DNA of 64,000 bases, from assembly GCA_045544615.1 (NCBI GenBank), contig JAZPZI010000014.1, forward strand, positions 1 to 64,000, read 5' to 3'. This document shows, one piece after another, positions 16,219 through 25,323 of the stretch. Below the pieces are notes generated by a model that saw nothing but the letters and a program-made list of their open reading frames with translations, was not told where the DNA came from and ran no database searches. Position 1 is the first letter of the stretch; each line of letters starts with the position of its first letter. The translations under genes were made by a program, and so were the position numbers. This DNA comes from CAKSFT01 sp045544615. GTDB taxonomy: Bacteria > Bacillota > Clostridia > UBA1381.

Positions 16219-17856
16219 GTGAAAAACAAAACCCTATCCTGGATATATAAAAATGCCAAGGAAAGCATACCGTATATGCTCGGGCTTACAGTTTCGTCTA
16301 TACTCGTTTCTCTGATTTCCCTGAAGTTCGTTTCCATCTCAAGAGAGGTTATAGACATTGCAACAGGCAAGGCCGAAGGTGCGCTCCTCGCAAGCTGTAT
16401 TGCTCTCGTTATACTGCTTATTTTAAAGCTCCTGATTCAGATTGTGATAAGCTATGTGAATGTTCACGCCTCATCAAGGCTCGAGATTTCTCTAAAGCGT
16501 AACATCTTCAGACGCCTTATCGGCAAGGACTATCTTGCATTGTCGAACTATCACTCGGGCGAACTTTTAAACCGCATAAATAACGATGTTTCCGTTATCG
16601 TTTCGGGAATTATCAGTATAATCCCGTCAGCGGCACTCTTTTTAACAAGTATAATCGGCGGTTTCATCTTTCTTTTCACCATCGACTCTACTCTTGCCTT
16701 GCTGATTCTCGCAGTCGGGCCGCTCGTTTTAATCGGTGCAAGGCTATATAGCAAGCGCTATAAATCGCTACATAAAGATTTCCAGACCGCAAACGGTAAA
16801 ACACAATCGTTTATGCTTGAGATGCTCCAGAATCTGTTGGTTGTAAAATCCTTCAAAAGCGAAAATACGGTTTTGGATCACAGCGAAACTCTGCAAAAGA
16901 ATGCCTATAAGCTTCGTGTCAAGCGAACAACAGTATCGGTCGTATCGCACATTGCGATGTTCATTGTGTTCAATGCAGGCTACTACTTCTCACTTGCATA
17001 CGGTGCATACAGACTCATGCACGGGCAGTTGAGTTACGGTGATGTGACTGCAATACTTCAGCTTGTAAATCAGATACAGTCGCCGTTTAAAGATATGTCA
17101 ACACTCATACCGCAGGTATTTTCGGTATTCGCATCAGCCGAGCGTATAATGGAGCTCGAGGATGTGGCCGACGAGCCGAAAACAGGTGGAAATCTCCCCG
17201 AGGGTATCTACTCAAAGGCAAGTGAAATAGTATTTGAGAATGTTGAATTCTCATATAACGCCGACTCTAAAATCTCGGTTATGAACTTCAGGTTCAAGCT
17301 TGGCGAATTTACCGCAATAGCAGGCGAGTCGGGTATTGGAAAGAGTACCGCAATCAAGCTTTTACTCGGCATATTAAAGCCTACATCGGGAAGAATTTAC
17401 TTAAAAACCACAGACGGCGAATTCGAGCTTGGAAGCAACACCCGAGAGCTGTTTTCATATGTACCGCAAGGTAATCTCATACTATCGGGTACTATCCGCG
17501 AAAACCTTTCTTTCTCAAGCGAGAACGTAACCGAGGAAGACTTAATCCGTGCCGCAAAAGCCGCACAAATCTGGGACTTCATAGAAAGTCTCGAGGACGG
17601 TCTTGACACCTATATCGGCGAAAAAGGTCTCGGTCTTTCGGAAGGTCAGGCACAAAGACTCTCTATCGCGCGTGCACTTTGCTACGATGCACCGATTCTT
17701 TTGCTTGATGAGTCAACCTCTGCGCTCGACTCTGACACCGAGGCAGACCTCCTGGTTTCGCTAAAGGATATGACGGATAAAACCTGCATCATAATCTCGC
17801 ACAAGCAAAAAGCATTGGAAACCTGCGAAAATATTGTTACTATAACAGGAAAATAA
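16219..17856 (+). CDS. ABC transporter, fused permease and ATPase
   Basis: 545 aa exporter-type half-transporter: membrane domain about 1-310, nucleotide-binding domain about 325-545. Walker A GESGIGKST, signature LSEGQAQR, Walker B ILLLDESTSALD with the catalytic Glu, H-loop IIISHKQKA. All catalytic residues are present, so it can work as a homodimer. GTG start with a strong AAGGAGG site. Divergent from, and not closely similar to, the pair at 12461-16022. Substrate unknown. Confidence 0.92.
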   Translation: MKNKTLSWIYKNAKESIPYMLGLTVSSILVSLISLKFVSISREVIDIATGKAEGALLASCIALVILLILKLLIQIVISYVNVHASSRLEISLKRNIFRRLIGKDYLALSNYHSGELLNRINNDVSVIVSGIISIIPSAALFLTSIIGGFIFLFTIDSTLALLILAVGPLVLIGARLYSKRYKSLHKDFQTANGKTQSFMLEMLQNLLVVKSFKSENTVLDHSETLQKNAYKLRVKRTTVSVVSHIAMFIVFNAGYYFSLAYGAYRLMHGQLSYGDVTAILQLVNQIQSPFKDMSTLIPQVFSVFASAERIMELEDVADEPKTGGNLPEGIYSKASEIVFENVEFSYNADSKISVMNFRFKLGEFTAIAGESGIGKSTAIKLLLGILKPTSGRIYLKTTDGEFELGSNTRELFSYVPQGNLILSGTIRENLSFSSENVTEEDLIRAAKAAQIWDFIESLEDGLDTYIGEKGLGLSEGQAQRLSIARALCYDAPILLLDESTSALDSDTEADLLVSLKDMTDKTCIIISHKQKALETCENIVTITGK

Positions 17857-17863
17857 TTCAAGC

Positions 17864-17898
17864 AAAAAAGCTGAACGAAAAATCGTTCAGCCTTTTTT
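17864..17898. terminator. Bidirectional terminator
   Basis: Perfect 9-bp stem GCTGAACGA/TCGTTCAGC with a 4-nt loop, A run before and T run after, so it can work on both strands between convergent genes. Confidence 0.9.
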
Positions 17899-20111
17899 TA
17901 GTTTAATAGTTCCAATGCAAACTCAACATTCTGTCTTGCCTTTTGCTTCATTTCTGCACAAAGTCTTTCCGACTCGGCATTTTTCCCCGAGTTTACACAT
18001 TCTTTCGAATATTGCTTTAGTTCTTCTGCCGACAGTCCTTCGAGGTCTACATAGTACTTCTGCTTCAAGTATTCCATAAACCCGTCAACCTTCGGGTCAT
18101 ACTTTATCGCAACAACAGGTGTGTTCATTGATACGCCGTATATCAAGGTGTGGAGTCTCATCGCCATAACCATCTCGGCATCTCTTATCACGCCTATCAT
18201 ATCCCCGACGCTGAGTCTTCTTCTTATCATATATGAGCCGTTTTTCATCTTTGCTGCAATTCTCTCAGAAATTGCCATATCAGCAGGATACTGCATCGGT
18301 ACAAATACAACATTAAGCCCAAGCTCACTTGTGAGATAATCGCATACCTCGGCAAGCTTTTCTTCGAAATCGGGCGGATTTTTCTTCCAGTCCCTCATCG
18401 AGATACAGACATATTTTCCTTGTGGGATTCCTTCCTCGTCAAGAATCAGCCTGATCTCTTCCTTTGCTGAACCTTCCAAAATCATAGCAGGGTCAGCAGT
18501 TACTATGGTCGGCACCTTGATTCCCATGTTCTCTGCCTCCGAAAGCGAGCGTTCTTCACGAAGTGTAATTCTGTCTACCGATGAATTCATAACCCTCGAT
18601 GCCAGTTTACGGTTACCCTTTCTTCTTATCGGGCCGATTCCGTTTGCGACCTGCATAACCTTTAAGCCCATCTTTTTTGCAAACTTCAAAATAAATGTAT
18701 AATACCAAAGCGATTTTGAGCTTGTCTCATCCTGCATAAGTGAGCCTCCGCCCGAGAGCAAAACCTTTGATTTTCTGATTTTATCATAAAGCACAAACGG
18801 ATTGAATCTTCCGAAAGAGTCAACTCGGTAAACCCGCTTTGTCTCCCGTGGATTTGCGCTCAAAACCGCAATCTTTACATTCTTTTTTCTTGCCTTCATC
18901 TCGGAAATCAAAGCAAGCAAAAGAGCATCATCACCGCTGTTTTTGTATCCGTAATAACCGCTTATAATGAAATCATACTTTTTCTTATTCGGAAAATCGT
19001 TTAATATATCCTCATAGATTCCAATATGCGTTTTTGCAAAGGTCTCGGCCGAGAAGTTTGTAGTTGCCAGTGTGTAGATATTTTCACCCATCTGGTGGCG
19101 CAGAGCATCATCGTTTACAACCCTTTCGAGCTTTTCTGCAAAGTCATCAGCATCTTTTGCCTCAAACAAGAATCCCGTCTTACCGTTTTTAACAAGTCCG
19201 CTTATCCCGCCGACATCACTTGCAACCATAGGCTTTTTGAATGCCGCACCCTCAAGCATTGAATACGGAAAGCTTTCGCAATGTGAGGTCAGGCAGTTGA
19301 TATCAATAAAGTTCCAGAACCCGTAAATATCTGTAACAAAGCCCAGAAACTTTATAACCTTCTCCATTCCAAGCTTTTTTGTAAGGTTTAAAAGATACTC
19401 TTTCTGTTCTCCGTCACCCGCAATTAAAAATCTCACATCGGGATTTCTGTCATAGAGTTTCTTTGCACCCTCAATGAAGGTATCAACTCCCTTTACGGCA
19501 TCAAATCTTGCCGCAATACCAACATAGGTTACACCCTCTTCAATTTCAATCCCGTAGTTTTTTGCAAATTCCTCCCTCGAAGTTACGGTTTTGGGAACAT
19601 TTGCAAACTCCATACCGTTATAGACTGTATAGATACCGTTCGGTCGGAATTTTCTCTCGATCAGCATATCCTTGAAATTATCGGATACCGCAATAAAATA
19701 GTCGATTTTCCTGAGCGAAATTGCATTCAATGTGGTAAAGACAATCTTTTTGAAGAAGGTATCAAAATCAAGCTTATAGTCGCTGTGCATTGTCGTTACA
19801 ATAGGTATATTTATACGCTTTTTCAAAAACTGGGCGATAAAGTTCGCCATTGCACCGTGCACGTGCAAAACGTCGATTCCTTCCTCTTCAATCAGTTTTT
19901 CTATCTTTTTTACAACTGTCAGGTCAAATCGACTTCTTTGCTTAAAGAGAACCGTTTTTATATCCTTATTTAATATTTCCTGATAAAACACGCCCGGGAT
20001 TAGGCATACAACCTCGCACTCGGCATATTTTTTCAACTCATCAAGCAGGGTAAAAATGTGGGTTTTCGCACCGCCGCTATCGCCGCCTCTGATTAAGTGC
20101 AAAATCTTCAT
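17898..20111 (-). CDS. Glycosyltransferase (GT4) fused to polysaccharide pyruvyltransferase CsaB
   Basis: 737 aa with two complete enzymes. Residues about 1-372 are a GT4 glycosyltransferase (RGGDSGGAKTH start, VHGAMANF, IAARFDAVKGVD, ESFPYSMLEGAA with the EX7E motif). Residues about 378-737 are CsaB-like (ISGYYGYKNSGDDALL, SGGGSLMQDETSS, ADPAMIL, RLHTLIYGVSMNTPVVAIKYDPK). CsaB adds pyruvate ketals to the secondary cell-wall polysaccharide that SLH domains bind. Its ATG overlaps the O-antigen ligase stop by 4 bp. Last gene of the surface-polymer operon. It could be named csaB for its second domain. Confidence 0.92.
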   Translation of the reverse strand: MKILHLIRGGDSGGAKTHIFTLLDELKKYAECEVVCLIPGVFYQEILNKDIKTVLFKQRSRFDLTVVKKIEKLIEEEGIDVLHVHGAMANFIAQFLKKRINIPIVTTMHSDYKLDFDTFFKKIVFTTLNAISLRKIDYFIAVSDNFKDMLIERKFRPNGIYTVYNGMEFANVPKTVTSREEFAKNYGIEIEEGVTYVGIAARFDAVKGVDTFIEGAKKLYDRNPDVRFLIAGDGEQKEYLLNLTKKLGMEKVIKFLGFVTDIYGFWNFIDINCLTSHCESFPYSMLEGAAFKKPMVASDVGGISGLVKNGKTGFLFEAKDADDFAEKLERVVNDDALRHQMGENIYTLATTNFSAETFAKTHIGIYEDILNDFPNKKKYDFIISGYYGYKNSGDDALLLALISEMKARKKNVKIAVLSANPRETKRVYRVDSFGRFNPFVLYDKIRKSKVLLSGGGSLMQDETSSKSLWYYTFILKFAKKMGLKVMQVANGIGPIRRKGNRKLASRVMNSSVDRITLREERSLSEAENMGIKVPTIVTADPAMILEGSAKEEIRLILDEEGIPQGKYVCISMRDWKKNPPDFEEKLAEVCDYLTSELGLNVVFVPMQYPADMAISERIAAKMKNGSYMIRRRLSVGDMIGVIRDAEMVMAMRLHTLIYGVSMNTPVVAIKYDPKVDGFMEYLKQKYYVDLEGLSAEELKQYSKECVNSGKNAESERLCAEMKQKARQNVEFALELLN

Positions 20112-21619
20112 TTTGCCACCCCGCTTTCATTCTTTATGTTATTTATAATCGCAACCAAAAGCCCGATTACAATAAAATGTGCAAACATATCACGGGGATA
20201 GAACCAGATATATTCCGCCATCGATACAAAACATATCCCAAGCAATGCACCAATTCCCGCACCAATATATGCTTTTTGGTTCTTTGTCGCAAGTTTTAGC
20301 ACACCAAACCCGTTTCGAATCACCCTGATAAGGTACCCGAAAAAGCCTACAAAGCCAACTATTCCATACTCAAGTACGAGCTCCATATATAGCATATGGC
20401 TGTGCGGTGCCTTGATTGCTGCCGTATGTGCAACAGGCTTATAGAGTGCCGAAAAAGCTTCAGGGCCAATACCAAGCCCGCTAACCCCATAGTTTACTAT
20501 TAAGTTCATACAGGTGTCCCAGATATAGAGTCTGTAGCTGTTTGATGAATCTTCAAGCGAGCCTATTGTGAGGATTCTGTTCATAACCGTCTCGGGCAGG
20601 AGCGGAATTGCGATAATCACAATTCCTGCAAGCGGAAGTATGAGTCTGTAGTCATAAACCAGAATAAATACAACAATCGCAATCGCAATCGCAACATAGC
20701 AAGACCGTGAATATGTCATTGCAAGTGCGACAAATGTCAGTGCAAAAACCATCCCCCACAAAACCTTAAACCAGACCTTTTCCTCATCAACGAAAAGTGC
20801 AATCATAAACGGCATAAATAGCACCAGAAGCTCTGCATAGTTGTTCGGGTTCTCCATTGTCGAATATACACGACCGGGCATACCTGCATTTACTGTAACA
20901 TCAACAAACTCTTTGTCAACCTCAATACCCGAAAGGCGTTGGAAAATTGCCACAACTGCAGTTATGCCGATTGCAACCGACATAATACGCAGGAAATTCT
21001 TCACCTTTTTCGAGTCGTCGAGCGAGACTACAGTTATCATCATAAACAAAAGCGATGTCGCCGCAATCAGGGCTATTCTTATCGCATCTCCCTTGTTCGG
21101 TGATGCTATAACGCCCAGAATGATTGATATTCCAAACAAAACGAGGAAGAAATCAATCTGCGACGGCTTTATCGGATCGTCCTTTTTTTTGTATATCAAA
21201 ATTACAAAAAGCAAAAGTGCCGCAAAAAGTGCGTACATATTGTTCCACCAGGTGCTGTAGCAAAGGAAAATAAGCGAAAATACTACCGCCACAGTATTGG
21301 AAAAACCAAGCTTTTTGAAGGTTTTGTCACATATAAATCCGCACACCGAGCCATTGCTTAGTTTTTTAATCAGGTCTCCAAAAAACCAGAGGACCTTTGA
21401 AAAAAGCGAAAACAGGCAATCTGCTATCCGTGAAATTCCTGATGCCGACCAGGGTTTATTTAACACATTCCCCGAGTCTATGTATCTTTTTGTGATACTC
21501 TTTTTGTAAACCTCTTTTATTTTTTCGCTCAACTTCAAAAAGAGATTATATGTTGCGCCATCTTGTGCTTTTTCAGATATTCTTTTTAAAACTTTGAAGG
21601 TTTTACTTTGGAAAAACAT
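20108..21619 (-). CDS. O-antigen ligase/polymerase family membrane protein
   Basis: 503 aa with about 11-12 membrane segments after a cytoplasmic N-terminus, and the large loop typical of Wzy/WaaL-like proteins (the MENPNNYAELLVLFMPF region and a later HSHMLYMELVLEYGIVG segment, the family's PHN-like hallmark). Expected to polymerise or ligate undecaprenyl-linked polysaccharide outside the membrane. GGGAGG ribosome binding site; translationally coupled to the GT-CsaB gene. Confidence 0.9.
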   Translation of the reverse strand: MFFQSKTFKVLKRISEKAQDGATYNLFLKLSEKIKEVYKKSITKRYIDSGNVLNKPWSASGISRIADCLFSLFSKVLWFFGDLIKKLSNGSVCGFICDKTFKKLGFSNTVAVVFSLIFLCYSTWWNNMYALFAALLLFVILIYKKKDDPIKPSQIDFFLVLFGISIILGVIASPNKGDAIRIALIAATSLLFMMITVVSLDDSKKVKNFLRIMSVAIGITAVVAIFQRLSGIEVDKEFVDVTVNAGMPGRVYSTMENPNNYAELLVLFMPFMIALFVDEEKVWFKVLWGMVFALTFVALAMTYSRSCYVAIAIAIVVFILVYDYRLILPLAGIVIIAIPLLPETVMNRILTIGSLEDSSNSYRLYIWDTCMNLIVNYGVSGLGIGPEAFSALYKPVAHTAAIKAPHSHMLYMELVLEYGIVGFVGFFGYLIRVIRNGFGVLKLATKNQKAYIGAGIGALLGICFVSMAEYIWFYPRDMFAHFIVIGLLVAIINNIKNESGVAK

Positions 21620-21641
21620 CCGTTTTCCTCCCTTTTAAATA

Positions 21642-22112
21642 TTAGTCAAGCTTCTTTATTCCTGAAATCTTACCGAATACCTTGGCATTTCCTGCTTTTA
21701 AGGTAATTGAGTGTCCGACACCGTATACTCCCTTTGTAAGCTTAACACCGGCACCCGTCTGTTCACCTGTTCCCGAAACTACAATTTCAACACTCTTATG
21801 ATTAGGCTTTGATGACTGTACCATCTGACCGTCAGAGTTTGCTGCATAGCTTATCGAATCACCGACTGTGACTGATTTAATTTTACCGAAAAAGTCGTTA
21901 TTATCAGCAGATGTAACCTCTGCCTCCTCCTTGATGTAGTCGATCACAAAATCCGGCACTTCGTCGCAGAAGAATGAGTATTCGTAATTATTGAGAGTTA
22001 CAAGACCTTCTCCGCCAACCTTTACAAGCTTAGTGCCGACAAAAGCAAGTATACCAATAATTATTATAACAACCAATAAATCAATTAAATTAAACTTAAA
22101 ACCCTTTTTCAT
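21642..22112 (-). CDS. DUF4330 domain protein
   Basis: 156 aa. One N-terminal membrane anchor (FNLIDLLVVIIIIGILAFVG) with a short basic cytoplasmic start (MKKGFK), the rest extracytoplasmic with alternating beta-type sequence. It matches DUF4330, a family usually found between polysaccharide polymerase and glycosyltransferase genes in Clostridia, as here. The role is not known; an accessory part in polymer assembly is inferred from position. AAGGAGAG ribosome binding site. Confidence 0.82.
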   Translation of the reverse strand: MKKGFKFNLIDLLVVIIIIGILAFVGTKLVKVGGEGLVTLNNYEYSFFCDEVPDFVIDYIKEEAEVTSADNNDFFGKIKSVTVGDSISYAANSDGQMVQSSKPNHKSVEIVVSGTGEQTGAGVKLTKGVYGVGHSITLKAGNAKVFGKISGIKKLD

Positions 22113-22128
22113 TTCTCAACTCTCCTTT

Positions 22129-23214
22129 TTAATTATACATCCCGAAGGTATCATCCAATAGCTTGTCGAGATTGAACACATTCTCGGCAGCATATCTTGC
22201 ATTTTCAGAGCACTTCTGTCTCTTTTCGTCGTCCATGATAAATTCCTTCATCGCCTCTGCCATATCATCGACTTCTCCATACTCAATCAAGGCTCCGCAG
22301 TCATTTTGCGGTGAAACTATATCTGCATTTCCGCCCCTGTTTGTCGCAACAATCGGAAGACCGTTCAAGAGTGCCTCAACCATTGCAAAGCTCAAAGCCT
22401 CAAGGCATTTTGAACTGTTGATATAAAGGTCGCTTATCGCAAGGATATCAGCAGAATCCTTTCGGAATCCGAGCTGTTTTATCTCGTTTTCCAAGCCCTT
22501 CTCCCTGATAAGCTCGCCAATCTTTTCAAACAGTACGCCGTCACCCGCAATCAGGAGTACAAACTTTCTGTCGCAAATTTCTTTTAGCCTTTTTATGCTC
22601 TCAACCAGGAAGTCGAGTCCTTTTGACTCCTCGTATCGTGCAAGGATGCTCATTACAAACGCATCCTCGTCAATGCCGAGCGATGCCTTGAATCCGCTAT
22701 CCGGAGTCTTTATCTCGGCAGGGCGAACACCGTTGAAGATAACCTCAATCTTGTCCTCATAAAATCCGTTTCCGATTAAAAGCTCTTTTCCGTAGTTACA
22801 AACCGAGATAACCTTATGATTATTCTTTGTCATAATCCTGTTTGCAATACGCCAGGCAAAACCTGTGCTTATTGTAAGATGTGATGTATAGACTACCTTA
22901 ACTCTCTTGTAATAGCGCTTTGCCAAAAGAGCTATGTAGTTTTCCCTCGGGTACTGTGCGTGGATTACATCAATCTCATTTTCACGACAATACTCTGCAA
23001 GCTCTTTTGCTGCCTTCTTGTCGAAAGGATTTCGCATTGTAATCTGCTTCGGGGTTATTCCGAGCTCCCTTATCTGCTCGCAAAGCGGGCCCTCGATGTT
23101 ATAGACGAAGAAACACTCCGCTGTTTTTTTGTGGTACTTTTCACAGAGATTGTATACGTACTTCTCTGTGCCTGCCTTTCCTGCAAAGTTAATCAGATAC
23201 AAAACCTTCATCAT
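22129..23214 (-). CDS. GT4 family glycosyltransferase
   Basis: 361 aa GT-B fold enzyme: N-terminal acceptor domain with NFAGKAGTEKYVYN, donor domain with ILARYEESKGLDFL, LLIAGDGVLFEKI, ESC-type region SSKCLEALSFAMVEALLNG and IVATNRGGNADIV. Likely transfers a sugar from a nucleotide donor onto an undecaprenyl-linked glycan. Its start overlaps the acyltransferase stop by 4 bp. The exact sugar cannot be told. Confidence 0.92.
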   Translation of the reverse strand: MMKVLYLINFAGKAGTEKYVYNLCEKYHKKTAECFFVYNIEGPLCEQIRELGITPKQITMRNPFDKKAAKELAEYCRENEIDVIHAQYPRENYIALLAKRYYKRVKVVYTSHLTISTGFAWRIANRIMTKNNHKVISVCNYGKELLIGNGFYEDKIEVIFNGVRPAEIKTPDSGFKASLGIDEDAFVMSILARYEESKGLDFLVESIKRLKEICDRKFVLLIAGDGVLFEKIGELIREKGLENEIKQLGFRKDSADILAISDLYINSSKCLEALSFAMVEALLNGLPIVATNRGGNADIVSPQNDCGALIEYGEVDDMAEAMKEFIMDDEKRQKCSENARYAAENVFNLDKLLDDTFGMYN

Positions 23215-23750
23215 GCCTTTTCTTCCTCCTTACGGTTTCTTATCACTCTTGCCGGATTTCCGCCGACTATTGTATATGGCGGTACATCCTTTGTTACAAC
23301 TGCGCCACCTGCAACAACGCTTCCCTTACCGATTGTGATGCCGGGTAAGATTATAGCGTTTACGCCAATCCATACATCGTCCCCGATTGTGACCTTTTTC
23401 TTTTCAGCAGTCTGCAACCTCATCGGTATCTCGGTGTCTGCAATCTCATGGTTCTGGGTTACTATATTTACACCCGGTGCCATCATAACATCGTTCCCGA
23501 TAGATAACGGGCCTGTAATTCTGCAATTTAAGCCCACACCGGAGTTGTTGCCTATCTCAATCCCTTTACCCGATGCCAGAAATGCACCGTGTTCAATGTT
23601 TACATTCTTTCCGCACTTATCAAACATAAGCTTTACCGAGAGTCTTCTCCAGTATTTAGCACCAAGTGCATACGGCAGAGTCGAGCCCGGCAGGTGTCTC
23701 GCAAAGAAATAATAGAGAACATATCCTATCGCTCTTTTAATCTTTTTCAT
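23211..23750 (-). CDS. Left-handed beta-helix acyltransferase (WbbJ/LacA-like)
   Basis: 179 aa. Hexapeptide repeats run from about residue 55 to 165 (IEIGNNSGVGLNC, IGNDVMMAPGV, IGDDVWIGVNAIILPGITIG, GSVVAGGAVVTKDVPP), ending with the usual IVGGNPARVI. The NHE loop with its His is the likely catalytic base. Expected to O-acetylate a sugar of the surface polymer. Overlaps the neighbours on both sides by 4 bp. Confidence 0.92.
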   Translation of the reverse strand: MKKIKRAIGYVLYYFFARHLPGSTLPYALGAKYWRRLSVKLMFDKCGKNVNIEHGAFLASGKGIEIGNNSGVGLNCRITGPLSIGNDVMMAPGVNIVTQNHEIADTEIPMRLQTAEKKKVTIGDDVWIGVNAIILPGITIGKGSVVAGGAVVTKDVPPYTIVGGNPARVIRNRKEEEKA

Positions 23751-25294
23751 TTTTTTCCTGCTTTCTTTAGAATTTTATTCACAATATCAACCGCAACATC
23801 AACTTTTAACACTAAAAGCATTACGGCATACGATATAACCCCTGCACCGACCGGCAAAATGAGTTTTACAACTCTCTCAATCAAGCCATCGGAAGGTATT
23901 GCCGAGTTTGTAAGAGTCAGCACAAAATATGCAATAAATCCCATAACCGCCGCCGCAACTGTGCTTTTTAAGAACTTCACGAAGAATCCTTTTAAGTATC
24001 CTCCGATTTTTTTCTTCAAAAGTATCATAAGAACTGCCGAGCCGACAAGGGACGCCACCGAATACGCAAGCGGTATTCCGTATGCACCGATTACCCTAAT
24101 CAGCAAAAGGCTCAGTCCTATATTTACACCCATAACTACAAACCCGTTTATAGCAGGAGTTTTTGTGTCTTTTAAGGCATAGAATGCTCTGTCTAAAATC
24201 TCCTTTGCACCGATTCCCACAATTCCGATTGAGTACATCACAACAAGCCACGATGCCCTCAGGATATCGGTTTCGGTAATCTTACCCCAGTTTGCGATGA
24301 GTCCCAAAAGAGGCTTTCTGACCGCAATAAATCCTATCGTAATCGGGATGAGCAAAAGCATAACATTCGATAAAACTGTGTTTAAGCTTTCCTTGTAGCC
24401 GTCGGTATCGCCAAGTGCCGCCTTTTCGGTAAGCTTCGGATAGAGCACCGCCGTAATTGAGTAAATGAACGCTAGTACCATATATACCACGATATTCTGA
24501 ACATAGGTAAGAAGTGTTGTCATACCCTCAAAGTTCGAAATCATGGTTACATTATAGAACATATTTATCTGATATGCAGAGACACCAACCAGGACATTTA
24601 ATGTCATCCGTCCTGCATTTATCATGTCCTCATTCTTCAAAGAGAAGTTGGGTTTATAACGATAGCCTGTCCCGATAAGCGGCGGTATCAAAATCAATGC
24701 CTGCATAGCAAGACCGATTAGTGTTGCAACCAAAAGTCCGCTTATTCCGAATTTATCGCCCAGAAGAAAAACATATGCAATAACAATAAGCGAGCTCGGA
24801 ACACTCACAAATGCCGGCCAGCCGTATTTGCCTTTTGACTGGAGCATTCCCTGGAAGATATAATTGAGTCCGTAAAAAAGCATTACCGGCATTATTATCA
24901 TAAGCGATTTCACTGCAAAGCTGTACTCTTCAGGGCCGGTAAACGCCGTAAGTTTTACGATAAATGGCGACAATGCCATTCCTGCCGCAATCAGAACCAA
25001 TGTAAACGCTGACGCTATTGTTATAATGTTATTTGCAAAGTTATTTGCCCGAAGGTCATCGCCCTTGGCAAGATGCCCCGCATATATCGGTATCACAACA
25101 GTCGAGAGTGCTGTTCCGAAACAATTAAAAATCGTATTCGGTACAGTTATCGCATAGGAATAGATATTCAGGAAACTGTCAAGCCCGTAAAAGGACATAT
25201 AAACCTGCGTGCTCAGGAGTGCCAAAAGCCGTGAGAATATCATAATTATCATGACATAGCTGACCGAGCCGAGCATTCTGTTACTTTTTTTCAA
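23747..25294 (-). CDS. murJ: MurJ/MviN-family lipid flippase
   Basis: About 515 aa, MATE-like MOP-superfamily protein with about 14 membrane segments. MviN signatures include the N-terminal FSRLLALLSTQVYMSFYGL, and ALYPKLTEKAALGD and RAFYALKDTKTPA. Flips lipid II or another undecaprenyl-linked precursor; its place inside a polysaccharide cluster suggests the polymer repeat unit as cargo. A GTG at 25306 overlaps the best ribosome binding site (AAGGTGG), so the TTG at 25294, giving MKKSNRMLGS, is taken as start. Confidence 0.9.
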   Translation of the reverse strand: MKKSNRMLGSVSYVMIIMIFSRLLALLSTQVYMSFYGLDSFLNIYSYAITVPNTIFNCFGTALSTVVIPIYAGHLAKGDDLRANNFANNIITIASAFTLVLIAAGMALSPFIVKLTAFTGPEEYSFAVKSLMIIMPVMLFYGLNYIFQGMLQSKGKYGWPAFVSVPSSLIVIAYVFLLGDKFGISGLLVATLIGLAMQALILIPPLIGTGYRYKPNFSLKNEDMINAGRMTLNVLVGVSAYQINMFYNVTMISNFEGMTTLLTYVQNIVVYMVLAFIYSITAVLYPKLTEKAALGDTDGYKESLNTVLSNVMLLLIPITIGFIAVRKPLLGLIANWGKITETDILRASWLVVMYSIGIVGIGAKEILDRAFYALKDTKTPAINGFVVMGVNIGLSLLLIRVIGAYGIPLAYSVASLVGSAVLMILLKKKIGGYLKGFFVKFLKSTVAAAVMGFIAYFVLTLTNSAIPSDGLIERVVKLILPVGAGVISYAVMLLVLKVDVAVDIVNKILKKAGKK

Positions 25295-25323
25295 ATCATA
25301 TACCACCTTATCTGTCGGGGATG

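Noticed and set aside
22960..24182. Plus-strand reading frames of 250 and 197 codons opposite the GT4, acyltransferase and murJ genes
   Set aside because: The minus-strand genes have clear families, overlaps and ribosome binding sites; the plus-strand products match nothing and overlap each other.
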